From: JAODBJ01 sp963782465
Lineage (GTDB): Bacteria; Actinomycetota; Acidimicrobiia; IMCC26256; PALSA-610
Assembly (NCBI GenBank): GCA_963782465.1
Contig: CAWAJR010000006.1
Coordinates: 496,001-560,000 of the forward strand
Direction of reading: 5' to 3'
DNA length: 64,000 nucleotides
Position numbers and translations under genes: made by a program. Below the pieces are notes generated by a model that was not told the DNA's origin, made no database searches, and saw only the letters and a program-made list of their open reading frames with translations. Of this stretch, positions 1 through 8,683 are shown piece after piece (position 1 is the first letter of the stretch; each line of letters opens with the position of its first letter).

Positions 1-73
1 GCCGGCGGCACACCGTCTGCGCCGGAGAACGGCGCATCACACGATCGAGCACGGCTTCGGCACGCGCGTCCAT
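1..73 (-). CDS. Possible start of a gene running off the left edge
   Basis: An ATG at 73-71 opens a frame of 24 codons with no stop up to the window edge, beginning Met-Asp-Ala-Arg-Ala-Glu. It lies 35 bases downstream of the stop of the sulfotransferase gene on the same strand, so it could be the next gene of the same transcript. No clear ribosome binding site is visible and the piece is too short to assign to a family. Confidence 0.3.
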   Translation of the reverse strand, partial: MDARAEAVLDRVMRRSPAQTVCRR

Positions 74-108
74 CGTTGCGAGCGTACCTGTGCGGGCGCC
101 GGCCTCGG

Positions 109-1000
109 TCAGGTCACGTAGCCGTACGCGCCGAGGCCGACGCCGGTGAGCTGCTCGACCCGACGGTTCGACGCCCGGTAGCGGTCTTCGATCGATTCGA
201 GGAACCGCTCGTCTTCGGGTCGGGTCTTGCTACGGGTGCCGTGACGGTCCCGCCGAGCCTGCTGCGACTGCAGTGTGCGCTGCATGGGGAACGGCAGCGA
301 ACGCAACCGGGGCGATGGGTTCATCCGCGACTGGCGGAACCAATGGTTCCAACCTCTCAGCACGTCGAGCCGGAGCGGAGACAGCGACGGGTTGTGAACC
401 TCGCGCCGCTCATGGGCTTCGTAGTCACCGCCGGCCCACTTCGCGATCGTGGCGACGGTCTCGTCGAAGTCGGCCCGCAGCTCCTCGTACGGTACGACTC
501 GCAGCCGTTCCGCGCCGAACAATTCGAGATAGCGAGCGATGAGTTCGTCGTACGCCAGCCGATCGGCGCTGAACGCGAACTCCGCGACCTGACCTTCCAC
601 GATGTCGCGGAGCGGGCGATAGCCACCAAGGTTGACATAGTGCCCGTACACGGACCGCAACATGTCGCGCTCGGCGCCGGACCACGATCAGCACCTGCGC
701 GCCGGACCGCAGCCGGTGCAGGCGGGCCGCCGTCCGGAACGAGTCCGCGCCTTCCGCGCCGATGAAACCTTCCTGCGAAATCAGGAGCGGGAGCCCGGTT
801 CGCGTCTGCACCTCGTCGAGCGCGGCGCGCACCGCGGCTTCGAAGTAGTCGGGATCGTCGGCCCAGATGACGTGTTGGAACAGCGCGCCGAAGAACGGCT
901 CTTCCTTCGGTAGGTACTGCAGCCCTCGCACATGATCGAACACATCGCGCTGCAGGGTGGTGGTTGCCGTCTTGGGGTACCCGACGTGGAACAGCGTCAC
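109..1000 (-). CDS. Sulfotransferase family protein, reading frame broken by one base
   Basis: The N-terminal part carries the PAPS-binding P-loop of sulfotransferases (HVGYPKTATTTLQ). The C-terminal part continues in another frame from about position 663 with the helical tail usual for the family. The frames join where the predicted protein runs LIVVRR / ERDMLRS, so one surplus base (or two missing) near 672-681 splits the gene. The start is taken as GTG at 1000 because it overlaps the TGA of the upstream oxygenase gene as GTGA. Expected length is about 296 residues. It would transfer sulfate from PAPS to a glycan hydroxyl or amine. The acceptor is unknown. The break may be a sequence error (see the frameshift finding) or real inactivation. 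Confidence 0.75.
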
Positions 1001-1842
1001 GATCGGTGTATCGGGTAGTGCTGCCGCACGGAGTGCGCCAGCCGCCCGGCCACCCGGCGGGCGCGGTCGAACGGGGCATCGCCGGATTCGGCGTAGGCCT
1101 CTTCGCCCGCCCGGCGTTGCCACAGGGTGCCGTGCGCGGGGCCGGCCTTCGGCTGCTCGGGCCGTCCGTTCGAGTAGTAGTAGATCGCGACGGATTTGCG
1201 CGTCACGTCACCGGGAACGGCCAGCGGCTCCGGGTGGCCGTGGTACGAGGTGCGAGTCGTCTCGAACAGGATGCAGCGATTGAAGACCGGCGGCACCCGG
1301 GCCGCCGCGTGCGTCATGTCGCGGTCCCACAGCTCGAGAGATCCGCCATAGTCCTCGCGCCAATTCCGGTTCAGGTACAGGATCAGATTGAGGCGACGTT
1401 CGAGGCGTAAGCGAGGGTGCCGGCTGAAGTCGGCGTGCACCTTGAGGAACCCGTCGTTGCCGACCTGGTGCAGGCCACCACCGAAGAAGTGCGGATCGGG
1501 AACCAGCCCGCTGATCCCCGAGACCTCCTCGACGAAATCGATGAACGTTCCCGAATTGAGGTCTGAGAGGAGTGACCGTGACGCGGCACCCATCTTCGCG
1601 TCGCTTCGCAACCCGGTCTTGCGTGCCGTCCGGCTCTCACGGGTCACGTCCCAGTCGGAAGATCCGGCCGGTGGGAATTCGTCGACGACGGCATCCAGAA
1701 CTTCGTGGTGGAACAGGTCCTCGATGACGACGTGCGGGAACGGCTCCGCGTTCCGGAACGCATGGCGCAGCGACTCGCCCCGCCGTTGCAGGTCGGCCAG
1801 GTCGAAGGCGCGCATTGCACGGAGATCGGCCGCGTTCGTCAT
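997..1842 (-). CDS. 2-oxoglutarate/Fe(II)-dependent oxygenase, prolyl-4-hydroxylase-like
   Basis: The predicted 281-residue protein has the metal triad of 2OG-Fe(II) oxygenases: His136-Ala-Asp138 after a Gly-rich strand, and a distal His at about 201 in a Tyr-His-Gly-His-Pro context. Arg215 (RKSVAIYYYS) is placed to bind the 2OG carboxylate. It should hydroxylate or otherwise oxidise a small molecule, sugar or protein side chain. ATG 1842 was chosen because GGAG lies about 9 bases upstream. A GTG/ATG further upstream would add 22 unconserved residues. Its stop overlaps the GTG of the following sulfotransferase by four bases, so the two are probably co-translated and may act on the same product. 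Confidence 0.8.
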   Translation of the reverse strand: MTNAADLRAMRAFDLADLQRRGESLRHAFRNAEPFPHVVIEDLFHHEVLDAVVDEFPPAGSSDWDVTRESRTARKTGLRSDAKMGAASRSLLSDLNSGTFIDFVEEVSGISGLVPDPHFFGGGLHQVGNDGFLKVHADFSRHPRLRLERRLNLILYLNRNWREDYGGSLELWDRDMTHAAARVPPVFNRCILFETTRTSYHGHPEPLAVPGDVTRKSVAIYYYSNGRPEQPKAGPAHGTLWQRRAGEEAYAESGDAPFDRARRVAGRLAHSVRQHYPIHRS

Positions 1843-2121
1843 CGCGCGGTCTCCGCCGCGAACGAGCACGGCGCGCTCGCCGGCGGCCGGCGCCGGCACG
1901 AATTGCACCTAACGAGGACGCGACAGATATGCCACCCCTCCCCCCAGCATGTTCAGACCCCCACGCCGACCTGCGCCCAGCCTGAAGCCGGATTCAAACA
2001 GGTCACACGTCTAGCGCGAACAGTGTGCGCGCGTTCGGCTGCCGGCACGCAAGGGCATAGTCGTGACAACTCCGTGACGGCTCCCGGGCCAACACAATGC
2101 GCGCTGCTACTGTCGCCCCGC
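1843..2121. other. Intergenic region between divergent oxygenase and sulfotransferase genes
   Basis: About 280 bases separate the divergent starts at 1842 and about 2122. It is somewhat less GC-rich than its surroundings and presumably carries the two divergent promoters. No convincing -35/-10 pair, terminator or RNA gene was seen. The start of the right-hand gene is uncertain, so the true gap could be slightly longer. Confidence 0.4.
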
Positions 2122-2949
2122 GTGGCGCAATCGTGGTTCCAGCGGCGAGTGCCCACAGCATTGCGCGATGCAACCCGGCCGTGGCGGGAACGGCGGCGCA
2201 ACGCAATCCCGTTACGCCCCGGCGAGCGCCCGGCACCACCCGATTTCATCGGCGTCGGTGTCCAGAAGGCCGGCACATCGTGGTGGTACGACCTGCTCGC
2301 GGCGCACCCCCGAACGCACCGTTCGGTGGCACACCGCAAGGAACAGCACTTCTTCGACCGGTACCTCGACCGGCCGTTCGACGGGGACGCCGTTGCGGCG
2401 TACCACCGCCGGTTCGCACGCCCCGCAGGAACGCTCGCCGGAGAGTGGACCCCCCGCTACGTGCACGATTTCTGGGTGCCCGCGTTGTTGGCGCGGGCGG
2501 CGCCGGCCGCGAAGTACCTCGTGCTCCTCCGCGACCCCATCGAGCGTTACCGCTCCGGGCTCATCGAAGCGATGCGCACCGAACCGGGCGCCGACGAGCG
2601 CGACCTCACGAACGACGCGCTCGCGCGCAGCCGTTACGCCGTCGACTTGGGCCGGTTGTTCGCGGTTGCGCCGCGCGACCAGGTACTGGTGCTGCAGTTC
2701 GAGCGATGCGTCGCCGACCCCGTGACGAACTACCGCGCCACGCTGCAGTTCATCGGCTACGACGACGACCGTTTCGTGCCGCCCGGCATCGACCGACCCG
2801 TACGCGCCACCCGAAGGGAAAAGACCACGCTCTCGCAGAGCTTGCTCGAACGCTTACACGACGAACTCGACGACGATGTGCGGGCGCTGCGCGACCTGTG
2901 CCCGGAGATCGATCTGCGCTGCTGGCCGAACTTCTCCCGACTGTCGTGA
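2122..2949 (+). CDS. Sulfotransferase family protein (GEWTPRY type)
   Basis: The protein of about 275 residues begins its catalytic fold with DFIGVGVQKAGTSWWYDLL, the PAPS 5'-phosphosulfate loop. A 3'-phosphate-binding LLRDPIERYRSG segment and a conserved LQFERCV strand follow. It is clearly a paralogue of the gene at 4935-5789, sharing the AGEWTPRY..DFWVP block and the WPNF end. The GTG at 2122 is a guess. GTG 2149 is also possible and neither has a good ribosome binding site. It would sulfate a glycan or small acceptor using PAPS. Its stop lies four bases from the stop of the convergent sulfotransferase on the other strand. Confidence 0.8.
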   Translation: MAQSWFQRRVPTALRDATRPWRERRRNAIPLRPGERPAPPDFIGVGVQKAGTSWWYDLLAAHPRTHRSVAHRKEQHFFDRYLDRPFDGDAVAAYHRRFARPAGTLAGEWTPRYVHDFWVPALLARAAPAAKYLVLLRDPIERYRSGLIEAMRTEPGADERDLTNDALARSRYAVDLGRLFAVAPRDQVLVLQFERCVADPVTNYRATLQFIGYDDDRFVPPGIDRPVRATRREKTTLSQSLLERLHDELDDDVRALRDLCPEIDLRCWPNFSRLS

Positions 2950-2953
2950 CCGC

Positions 2954-3832
2954 TCAGACCGGCCAACCGAAGTCGGTGCCCAGCAGCTCGTACAGCCGGC
3001 GGTTCGGCTCGCGGAAATCGTCGACAAGACGGGCGCGCACTTCGGGATCGAGCGGAGACTCGACGCCCTTGTTGTAGATCTCGAACGCGACACCGGAGAA
3101 CGACGCCAGCCCGAGGAAGGCGAGCACTTGCTTGTACGCGTCGCCCGGCGCTTCGAAGAACTGTTCCGATTGCAGGATCAGGAACCGCTCCCGCGGGAAC
3201 CGTTCGAACCACCGCTCCAGTTGCTCGGCGTACCGCCCACGAGCGATGTAACTCATGCGGTGCTCGGCGACCGCTTCTCGATCACCGGTGCGCATCAACT
3301 CCTCGACCTCGTCGTAGTTCTCGCGTTCGGACTCGATCGCGGACTCGAATGAACGCGACTCCGCGCCCATGCGTACGTTGTGGCGCCAGTGCGAGAACGC
3401 GCGCTCGACCGGGTCGCGCAGGAGCACGATGAGCTTCGCGTCGGGGAGCATGAGCTTCACGCGGTCGGGCACGAGCGGATGGTGCAGGTAGTACGGCGTC
3501 GCCTCACCGGTGATCCACGTTCGGGGTGATCGCACGATCAGCGGGAACTGCGCCCGGTACCAGTCCTCGCCCCGCTCATAGCGCAGGTCGAAGAAGTGCG
3601 GTTCCTTGCGCCACGGTTTGCGCACATCGGGGTGGGGCCAGATGTACCGGTACAACGATGTCGTCCCGGCCTTGGCGGCGCCGATGACGAGGAAGTCGGG
3701 GAGCGGCCGGCGAGACAGCGTGGCGAGACGGAACGGTCGTTCGATCTTGTGCGCCCACACGCGACTTCCGCGGGCACGGCGGCGCGCCCGGCGTATGCGC
3801 TCCCCCGCCGCCGTCATCGTGCTCGCCATCAC
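2954..3832 (-). CDS. Sulfotransferase, heparan-sulfate N/O-sulfotransferase-like
   Basis: The 292-residue protein has the PAPS loop FLVIGAAKAGTTSLYRY near residue 50 and an invariant KEPHFF motif. GEATPYYL and LLRDPVERAFSHW (3'-phosphate binding) follow. This pattern is typical of Sulfotransfer_1 enzymes related to heparan sulfate sulfotransferases, acting on carbohydrate chains. An N-terminal Arg-rich stretch of about 40 residues precedes the fold. If translated from the first ATG, it would not be a signal peptide, so the enzyme is likely cytoplasmic. It faces the preceding sulfotransferase tail-to-tail, only four bases apart. Confidence 0.88.
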   Translation of the reverse strand: MMASTMTAAGERIRRARRRARGSRVWAHKIERPFRLATLSRRPLPDFLVIGAAKAGTTSLYRYIWPHPDVRKPWRKEPHFFDLRYERGEDWYRAQFPLIVRSPRTWITGEATPYYLHHPLVPDRVKLMLPDAKLIVLLRDPVERAFSHWRHNVRMGAESRSFESAIESERENYDEVEELMRTGDREAVAEHRMSYIARGRYAEQLERWFERFPRERFLILQSEQFFEAPGDAYKQVLAFLGLASFSGVAFEIYNKGVESPLDPEVRARLVDDFREPNRRLYELLGTDFGWPV

Positions 3833-3919
3833 CTGCCTCCCGACCGGTCGGCGATCGTACTCGCCACTGTTGCCGGTGCGATCACGACGCGGGGCCTTCG
3901 GCGGAACGATGCGGAACGG

Positions 3920-4861
3920 TTACCCGCGCGCCCGGCGCAACATCTTCTTGAACTCGTCGACGTTGCGGCGCAGCAGCACGCCGCTCAGCGCCCGGCGGGA
4001 TGTCGTCAGCTGCTCGAATTGTTGGCGGCCACGGCGCTCCGAGGCATGCGCGGCCAGCAGCTCCACCGAGATCGCGTCGGGTTCGGGCAACGGACGACCG
4101 ATCGCGAAGGCGTCGTACGACGGCTCGAGCGTCTGCAGCATCGCCCAGAGGTCGCGCTGGCTTCGCGTCGCAGCCGGGTGCTCGAACGCGGCGCCGGCAT
4201 CGTGATGGCGACGTTGCGCGTCGAGCGCGTCGATCGCCGGGCCCGGCCCGCCCGGCAATGGCACCCCGAAGCCGGACAGCGTTGCGTGCAGGCGCGACAC
4301 GGACGCGCCCGGGTCGGCAAGGAACTTCGACCAGTCGACCACCGCGACCGGCCGCCCCGCAACATGTGCGAGGGCGTCGTGGTTGTACCGCTCCCAGAGC
4401 GCGAGGCCGTGCGCGGGCCCGAAGCGCACGGTTCCCGGCCGGTCGTCGGGCAGCTGGCGAGCCTGCAACGACGCGAGCACTTCGAGAGGGTGCCGGAACA
4501 CGAACACGAACCGAGTGCCCGCGCCGAGGATCGGGAGCCAGAACGGCAACGTGATGCACGTACGTGGGTCCTTCCACACCGAAACGCTCGCGTGCGCCAG
4601 ATCGGCGCTCGCGTGCCGCGCGGCCGAGCGCAACGGCTCGAGGTCGGCGCGCGTTTCCCAGCCGGGTTCGAGCGCTGGGGGTGCGTCCCAGTCGCCGCCG
4701 AGCGCGGCGAGCAGGCGACGATTGCAGTCGCGCAACTCGGTGTGCTCCCAATTGCGGTCGAGAAGCTCGGGTGGGCCGATGGTCGCGCCCATGAGATCGA
4801 GCACACGGGCAACCGCGGAGGTCCCGCTCCGGTGCATCCCGAGGACAACGACGAACGTCAT
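3920..4861 (-). CDS. Sulfotransferase family protein (MHRSGTSAV type)
   Basis: The 313-residue protein opens directly with the PAPS loop VVVLGMHRSGTSAVARVLDL. A WKDPRTCITLPFW block and the VFRHPLEVLASL segment that contacts the 3'-phosphate follow. It is a paralogue of the gene at 15415-16383, matching it block by block. The lack of any extension before the loop supports ATG 4861 as the start. The C-terminal 70 residues are charged and Arg-rich. The acceptor cannot be deduced. The setting among glycosyltransferases and a polysaccharide exporter suggests a glycan. Confidence 0.85.
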   Translation of the reverse strand: MTFVVVLGMHRSGTSAVARVLDLMGATIGPPELLDRNWEHTELRDCNRRLLAALGGDWDAPPALEPGWETRADLEPLRSAARHASADLAHASVSVWKDPRTCITLPFWLPILGAGTRFVFVFRHPLEVLASLQARQLPDDRPGTVRFGPAHGLALWERYNHDALAHVAGRPVAVVDWSKFLADPGASVSRLHATLSGFGVPLPGGPGPAIDALDAQRRHHDAGAAFEHPAATRSQRDLWAMLQTLEPSYDAFAIGRPLPEPDAISVELLAAHASERRGRQQFEQLTTSRRALSGVLLRRNVDEFKKMLRRARG

Positions 4862-4934
4862 GGCGGGCGCAGCCTAGAAGGGGCCGGCGTGACCGGCGGC
4901 GTGACCGGCGGCGGTGGGCGGCGAGTACGCTGCG

Positions 4935-5789
4935 ATGCCCATGAACGGGCTGTCGCGCCGGATGAAGAACGTCGGCGCCCGCAAACGCGATCGCGACACG
5001 CGCGGGCCCGAAGATGTCATCGGGGAACCGCGCGAAGATCCTCCCTGCCCGCCCGGCTTCACGGTGGGCCCACCCGACTTCGTGGGGGTCGGCACGCAAC
5101 GGTCGGGCACGACCTGGTGGTTCCAGCAGCTCACCCGGCATCCCGAAACCTACGTACCCGAAGGGCACCCGAAAGAACTGCACTACTTCGACGCGTACTG
5201 GGCGAAGAACTTCGACGCCGCCGACGTCGCCGCGTACCACCGCCAGTTCCCTCGCCCGCAAGGTTCCATCGCCGGCGAGTGGACCCCGCGCTACATCTAC
5301 GACTTCTGGGTCCCGCCACTCCTGCAACGAGCCGCGCCCGACGCGCGCTTTCTCGTCATGGTGCGCGACCCCGTTGCCCGGTTGCGGTCGGGAATCGCGC
5401 GCGGTCTGCGGTTGACGCGATGGCGGTACGGGTCGACGTTCCTCGACGATGCATTCGAACGGAGCCGCTACCACGCGCAGCTGTCGAACTTCTGCGCCGT
5501 GTTCCCGCGCGAGCGCGTGCTCGTGCTGCAGTTCGAGCGGTGCGTGGCCGCGCCCGAGGCGGAGTACCGACGCACGCTCGAGTTCCTCGGTTATCGCGAT
5601 ACGTCGTTCGTGCCGCACGACATCGCGGTGCCCGTGCGCAAGGACGGTCGCCGCGACACCCCGATCCCCGACCACGTTCTCGACGCGGCCGCCGCCCGGC
5701 TCCGCGACGACACGCTCCGGCTCGCGGCCGACTTCGACATCGATCTCGCGCTCTGGCCGAACTTCGCCGACCTCGCCGAGCGCACGTAG
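4935..5789 (+). CDS. Sulfotransferase family protein (GEWTPRY type)
   Basis: It holds the PAPS loop DFVGVGTQRSGTTWWFQQL, then KELHYFD, AGEWTPRYIYDFWVP, MVRDPVARLRSG and LQFERCV in the order expected for this fold. It closely parallels the gene at 2122-2949, so the pair probably arose by duplication within the locus. ATG 4935 (MPMNGLSRRM...) is used. An upstream ATG at 4914 and another at 4941 are alternatives. It starts divergently from the sulfotransferase at 3920-4861, whose ATG is about 73 bases away. Expected role is PAPS-dependent sulfation of an exported glycan or its precursor. Confidence 0.82.
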   Translation: MPMNGLSRRMKNVGARKRDRDTRGPEDVIGEPREDPPCPPGFTVGPPDFVGVGTQRSGTTWWFQQLTRHPETYVPEGHPKELHYFDAYWAKNFDAADVAAYHRQFPRPQGSIAGEWTPRYIYDFWVPPLLQRAAPDARFLVMVRDPVARLRSGIARGLRLTRWRYGSTFLDDAFERSRYHAQLSNFCAVFPRERVLVLQFERCVAAPEAEYRRTLEFLGYRDTSFVPHDIAVPVRKDGRRDTPIPDHVLDAAAARLRDDTLRLAADFDIDLALWPNFADLAERT

Positions 5790-5828
5790 CAGGGTGATGA
5801 ATCATCCCGCACAAGGCGCGGGCGCGCC

Positions 5829-6683
5829 TCAGATGAGAAACCCGCGCGGGAAGTCGTCGTCGTGTTCCATGCGATCGACGACTTCGTCGGAAAGCATCCG
5901 ATCGGTCGCTTCGTGTTCTTGTAAGTAGTGCTCGCGCCGGCGCCGCGCGACCCGGTACCGCACGGCGCGCTCGACCCGGCCGAGGACCGGAACGGTTTCG
6001 GGCACGCGTGCCCGCGCCGCCGCGCGACGGGGGTTCGTGTGGGCGTAGCCGTCGGCTCGCGAGATCCGCTCCCGGAACCCCGCGCCGTGGTGGTACGCGA
6101 CGTCGCCGTACACCGCGAACCAGAGCGGATGGAGGTCGACCTTGTTGGTGCGCAGCAGGGGCCGCCACCGCGTGCCCTGCGCGTCGAGCAGGCCGAGCAG
6201 GTTCCCGCCGACGTCAGTGACGGTCTCGCCTTCCTGGTTGACCCACGTGTGGCCGGGTCGCCAGTCGCCGTGGATCTCGTTCCAGAACCCGACCGTCGTC
6301 ACCGCGAAGCACGGGTGAGGTTGCTTGTCGCCGAGGTTCTCGGCGCGGCACACCGCGGCCAGTGGCACACCCGCGAGGTACGTATCGTCGATCGGCGCGA
6401 TCGGGAAGGCGTCGCCGTCGAGGAACACCAGGTGGTCGCCGGGCTCGGCCTCGTTCGAGACGACCGCAGCCACCTCGTTGAGCTTCTCGGCATGCGTCCC
6501 TTCGAGGTCCGCGGCCCAATCGAACCGCTGCGACCAACGCGGCTCGATGCCGTTGCACACGCCGTACGTGCGGGTACCCGCGGGCAGGTAGCGGCGGACG
6601 AAACGCAACTGCGTCTCGATCCAGGCATCGCTCTGCCAGTGGACGGTCACGACGTGGAACACGACGCGGCATCGTAACGACAT
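5829..6683 (-). CDS. Putative glycosyltransferase with GT-A-like DGD motif
   Basis: ATG 6683 has a strong GGGAGGAG site about 10 bases upstream, giving 284 residues. The protein has HLVFLDGDAFPI at about residues 84-95, a DxD-like metal/nucleotide-sugar site on a GT-A fold. It also has a long conserved-looking middle with Trp and His clusters (HTWVNQEGE, LHPLWFAVYGDVAYHHGAG). I do not recognise the exact family. It could be a glycosyltransferase or a related hypothetical protein of polysaccharide loci. It is divergent from the next sulfotransferase gene, with only 46 bases between starts. Confidence 0.6.
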   Translation of the reverse strand: MSLRCRVVFHVVTVHWQSDAWIETQLRFVRRYLPAGTRTYGVCNGIEPRWSQRFDWAADLEGTHAEKLNEVAAVVSNEAEPGDHLVFLDGDAFPIAPIDDTYLAGVPLAAVCRAENLGDKQPHPCFAVTTVGFWNEIHGDWRPGHTWVNQEGETVTDVGGNLLGLLDAQGTRWRPLLRTNKVDLHPLWFAVYGDVAYHHGAGFRERISRADGYAHTNPRRAAARARVPETVPVLGRVERAVRYRVARRRREHYLQEHEATDRMLSDEVVDRMEHDDDFPRGFLI

Positions 6684-6729
6684 CCCGCGCCGGCTCCTCC
6701 CCTTCGCCGCGGTCGGTACGATCGCCGGC

Positions 6730-7773
6730 GTGGGCGGAACCGGCGCGCCGATCTTCGTCGTCGGCACGATGCGTTCGGGCAGCACGCTCCTGCGCTTGGT
6801 GCTCGACGCACATCCCGACGTCGCGATCGGTATGGAGACCGGTTTCATGCGGTCGCTCGAGGGCGTCATCACGGTGCCGGGGTTCCTGTTCGGGGACCGC
6901 TGGTACGAACGGCACGGGCTCACGCTCCCCGAACTGGAAGCCCGCATCGCGGCGTTCTACGACGACATCTTCCGCAACCATGCCGAGTCGCTCGGGCGTT
7001 CACGCTGGGGCGAGAAGACACCGTTCCACGTGTGGCACCTGCAACGCATGGCGCGCTGCTTCCCCGACGCGAGGTTCGTCGCGATCGTCCGGCATGCCGG
7101 CGGCGCGGCCACCAGCCTCTACGAATGGCGGCACGACTTCGCGACCCAACTGCACGACTGGGTGTCGGAAAACCACGAGATCCTCCGCCGCCTCCCCGAT
7201 CTCGACGATCGCGTCTGCCTCGTCCGCTACGAAGACCTGCTCGCGGAGCCGGGTGCGGTGCTGCACGAACTGCTCGCGTTCCTCGACCTCCCGTGGTCGG
7301 ACGACGTCCTCCACCATGACGCGGTGCAAGCGGCGCGAGGCAACACCGCGCCGGTCGAGGGCGGAACCCGGCCGGCCGAGCCCATCGACCCCGCGCGCGC
7401 CTGGAACTGGCGCGACAAGCTCGACGACGCGGCGCGCGCCCAGGTGGAGACGATCGCGGGTGAAACGCTTCGCTGGTTCGGCTACGAAGCCGACGGTTGC
7501 GAACTTCGCGCGGTCGGGAGCGGTGCGATCACCCTCGGGGCGGAGCTTCGCGCCCGGCTGGCCGCCGAACCGCTCGAGCTCGCACCGCCGACTGGTGGCG
7601 CGCGTTCCGACGATGATCTCGCGCACGAACTCGATGTCGCGCGCGATGAACTCACGCGACTGCGGCGGCAGCGGTCGGTTCGCGCCGCGCGTGCGCTCAG
7701 CATGGCCGTGCGGGCGCGGTCCACCGCCGACCTGCGTACATCGTGGCGTCTCCTGACCGGAAAACCGGTCTGA
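6730..7773 (+). CDS. Sulfotransferase family protein with C-terminal coiled-coil tail
   Basis: The PAPS loop IFVVGTMRSGSTLLRLVLDAHP is at the N terminus (residues about 8-29). GEKTPFHVWH, VRHAGGAATSLYEW and LVRYEDLLAEP follow. This is the Sulfotransfer_3 pattern shared with the gene at 11219-12166. After residue about 300 comes a charged heptad-like helix (ELDVARDELTRLRRQR) and a basic end, which may tether or oligomerise the enzyme. The start is GTG 6730, only a few residues before the loop. It stands alone on the plus strand between minus-strand glycosyltransferase genes. Confidence 0.85.
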   Translation: MGGTGAPIFVVGTMRSGSTLLRLVLDAHPDVAIGMETGFMRSLEGVITVPGFLFGDRWYERHGLTLPELEARIAAFYDDIFRNHAESLGRSRWGEKTPFHVWHLQRMARCFPDARFVAIVRHAGGAATSLYEWRHDFATQLHDWVSENHEILRRLPDLDDRVCLVRYEDLLAEPGAVLHELLAFLDLPWSDDVLHHDAVQAARGNTAPVEGGTRPAEPIDPARAWNWRDKLDDAARAQVETIAGETLRWFGYEADGCELRAVGSGAITLGAELRARLAAEPLELAPPTGGARSDDDLAHELDVARDELTRLRRQRSVRAARALSMAVRARSTADLRTSWRLLTGKPV

Positions 7774-7792
7774 CACCGCCGGTCACGGCGGC

Positions 7793-8683
7793 TCAGCGCA
7801 AGAACCGGTAATCGCGACGGCCGAGGCGTCCGGACAGCCCATCGAAGGTCGCCGCGACGCGGGCGGCGAGGCGCCTCGTCGTGTTGTCGTGCTCCAGCAC
7901 GATCTTGCCGAGCGATGCCGCCGACCAGGCGACCGAACGCAACCGCGCGAACCGTCTCCGGTTGACGAAGGTTTCGAGATAGAACCAGTTCCGCGTCGCG
8001 TAGTAGCTGCGCAGCACCGACTCCGAGACGCCGAAGCGCTGATCGCCCTTCGTCCGGTGCAGGATGAGCGCGCGGGGGTCTTGCCAGATCGTGAACCCGG
8101 CGCTGAGCAGGCGCTGCGAGTACTCCCAGTCCTCGAACCCGACGAAGAAATCGGCGCGGGGGAAGCCGACCGCTTCGATCGCCTCGCGCGGGAGCAACAC
8201 ACCGTTGAACGTCATCCGGTGGTCGGGGTACGGGAGCGCTGCGAGTTCTCCGGACGCGCGCCGCGCTGCGTCTTCGGCGCGGTTCCGTTCGCCGCGTGCC
8301 GCGACGACGCCCAACCGTTCACCGGCTTGGCGACGCGAAACCGCCGTTTCGAGCAGCCTCGCAAGACAGTCGGGATCGGCGACCGTGTCGTGTTCGAGCG
8401 CCCATACGTACCGGCAGCCGGGGTGGGCAAAGGCCGCCTCCCATCCGAGCGCGTGGCCCAGGCCGACGCCGACGTTCTCCGGGAGCGCGACGACCTCGAG
8501 CCCGTCGAGACCATCGTGCGCGGCCAGCATTGCCGGTGTGCCGTCGCGGCTGCCGTTGTCGACGACGATCACGTGACCCGGGCGTGCCCGCTGCGCGGCG
8601 ATGGCCCCCAGCACGTCCGGCAGCCACTCGCCGCCGTTGTACGCAAGCACGACCGCGACGACGTCGGTCGCCGTTTCCTTCAT
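7793..8683 (-). CDS. Family 2 glycosyltransferase
   Basis: The predicted 296-residue protein has the GT2 core: VVAVVLAYNGGEWLPDVL, VVDNGSRDGTPAML, an EHDTVADPD metal-binding segment and a VGFEDWEYSQRL acceptor/catalytic block near residue 180. GT2 enzymes of this type (rhamnosyl- or galactosyltransferase-like) add a sugar to a growing lipid-linked chain at the inner face of the membrane. ATG 8683 overlaps the TGA of the preceding GT4 gene as ATGA, which fixes the start and shows translational coupling. It is the last gene of the minus-strand run that begins with the ABC exporter genes. Confidence 0.85.
   Translation of the reverse strand: MKETATDVVAVVLAYNGGEWLPDVLGAIAAQRARPGHVIVVDNGSRDGTPAMLAAHDGLDGLEVVALPENVGVGLGHALGWEAAFAHPGCRYVWALEHDTVADPDCLARLLETAVSRRQAGERLGVVAARGERNRAEDAARRASGELAALPYPDHRMTFNGVLLPREAIEAVGFPRADFFVGFEDWEYSQRLLSAGFTIWQDPRALILHRTKGDQRFGVSESVLRSYYATRNWFYLETFVNRRRFARLRSVAWSAASLGKIVLEHDNTTRRLAARVAATFDGLSGRLGRRDYRFLR

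Noticed and set aside
3596..5797. Very long plus-strand open frame across the sulfotransferase genes
   Set aside because: It is antisense to clear sulfotransferase genes and its product is Arg-rich with no family pattern. Very GC-rich DNA keeps such frames open by chance.
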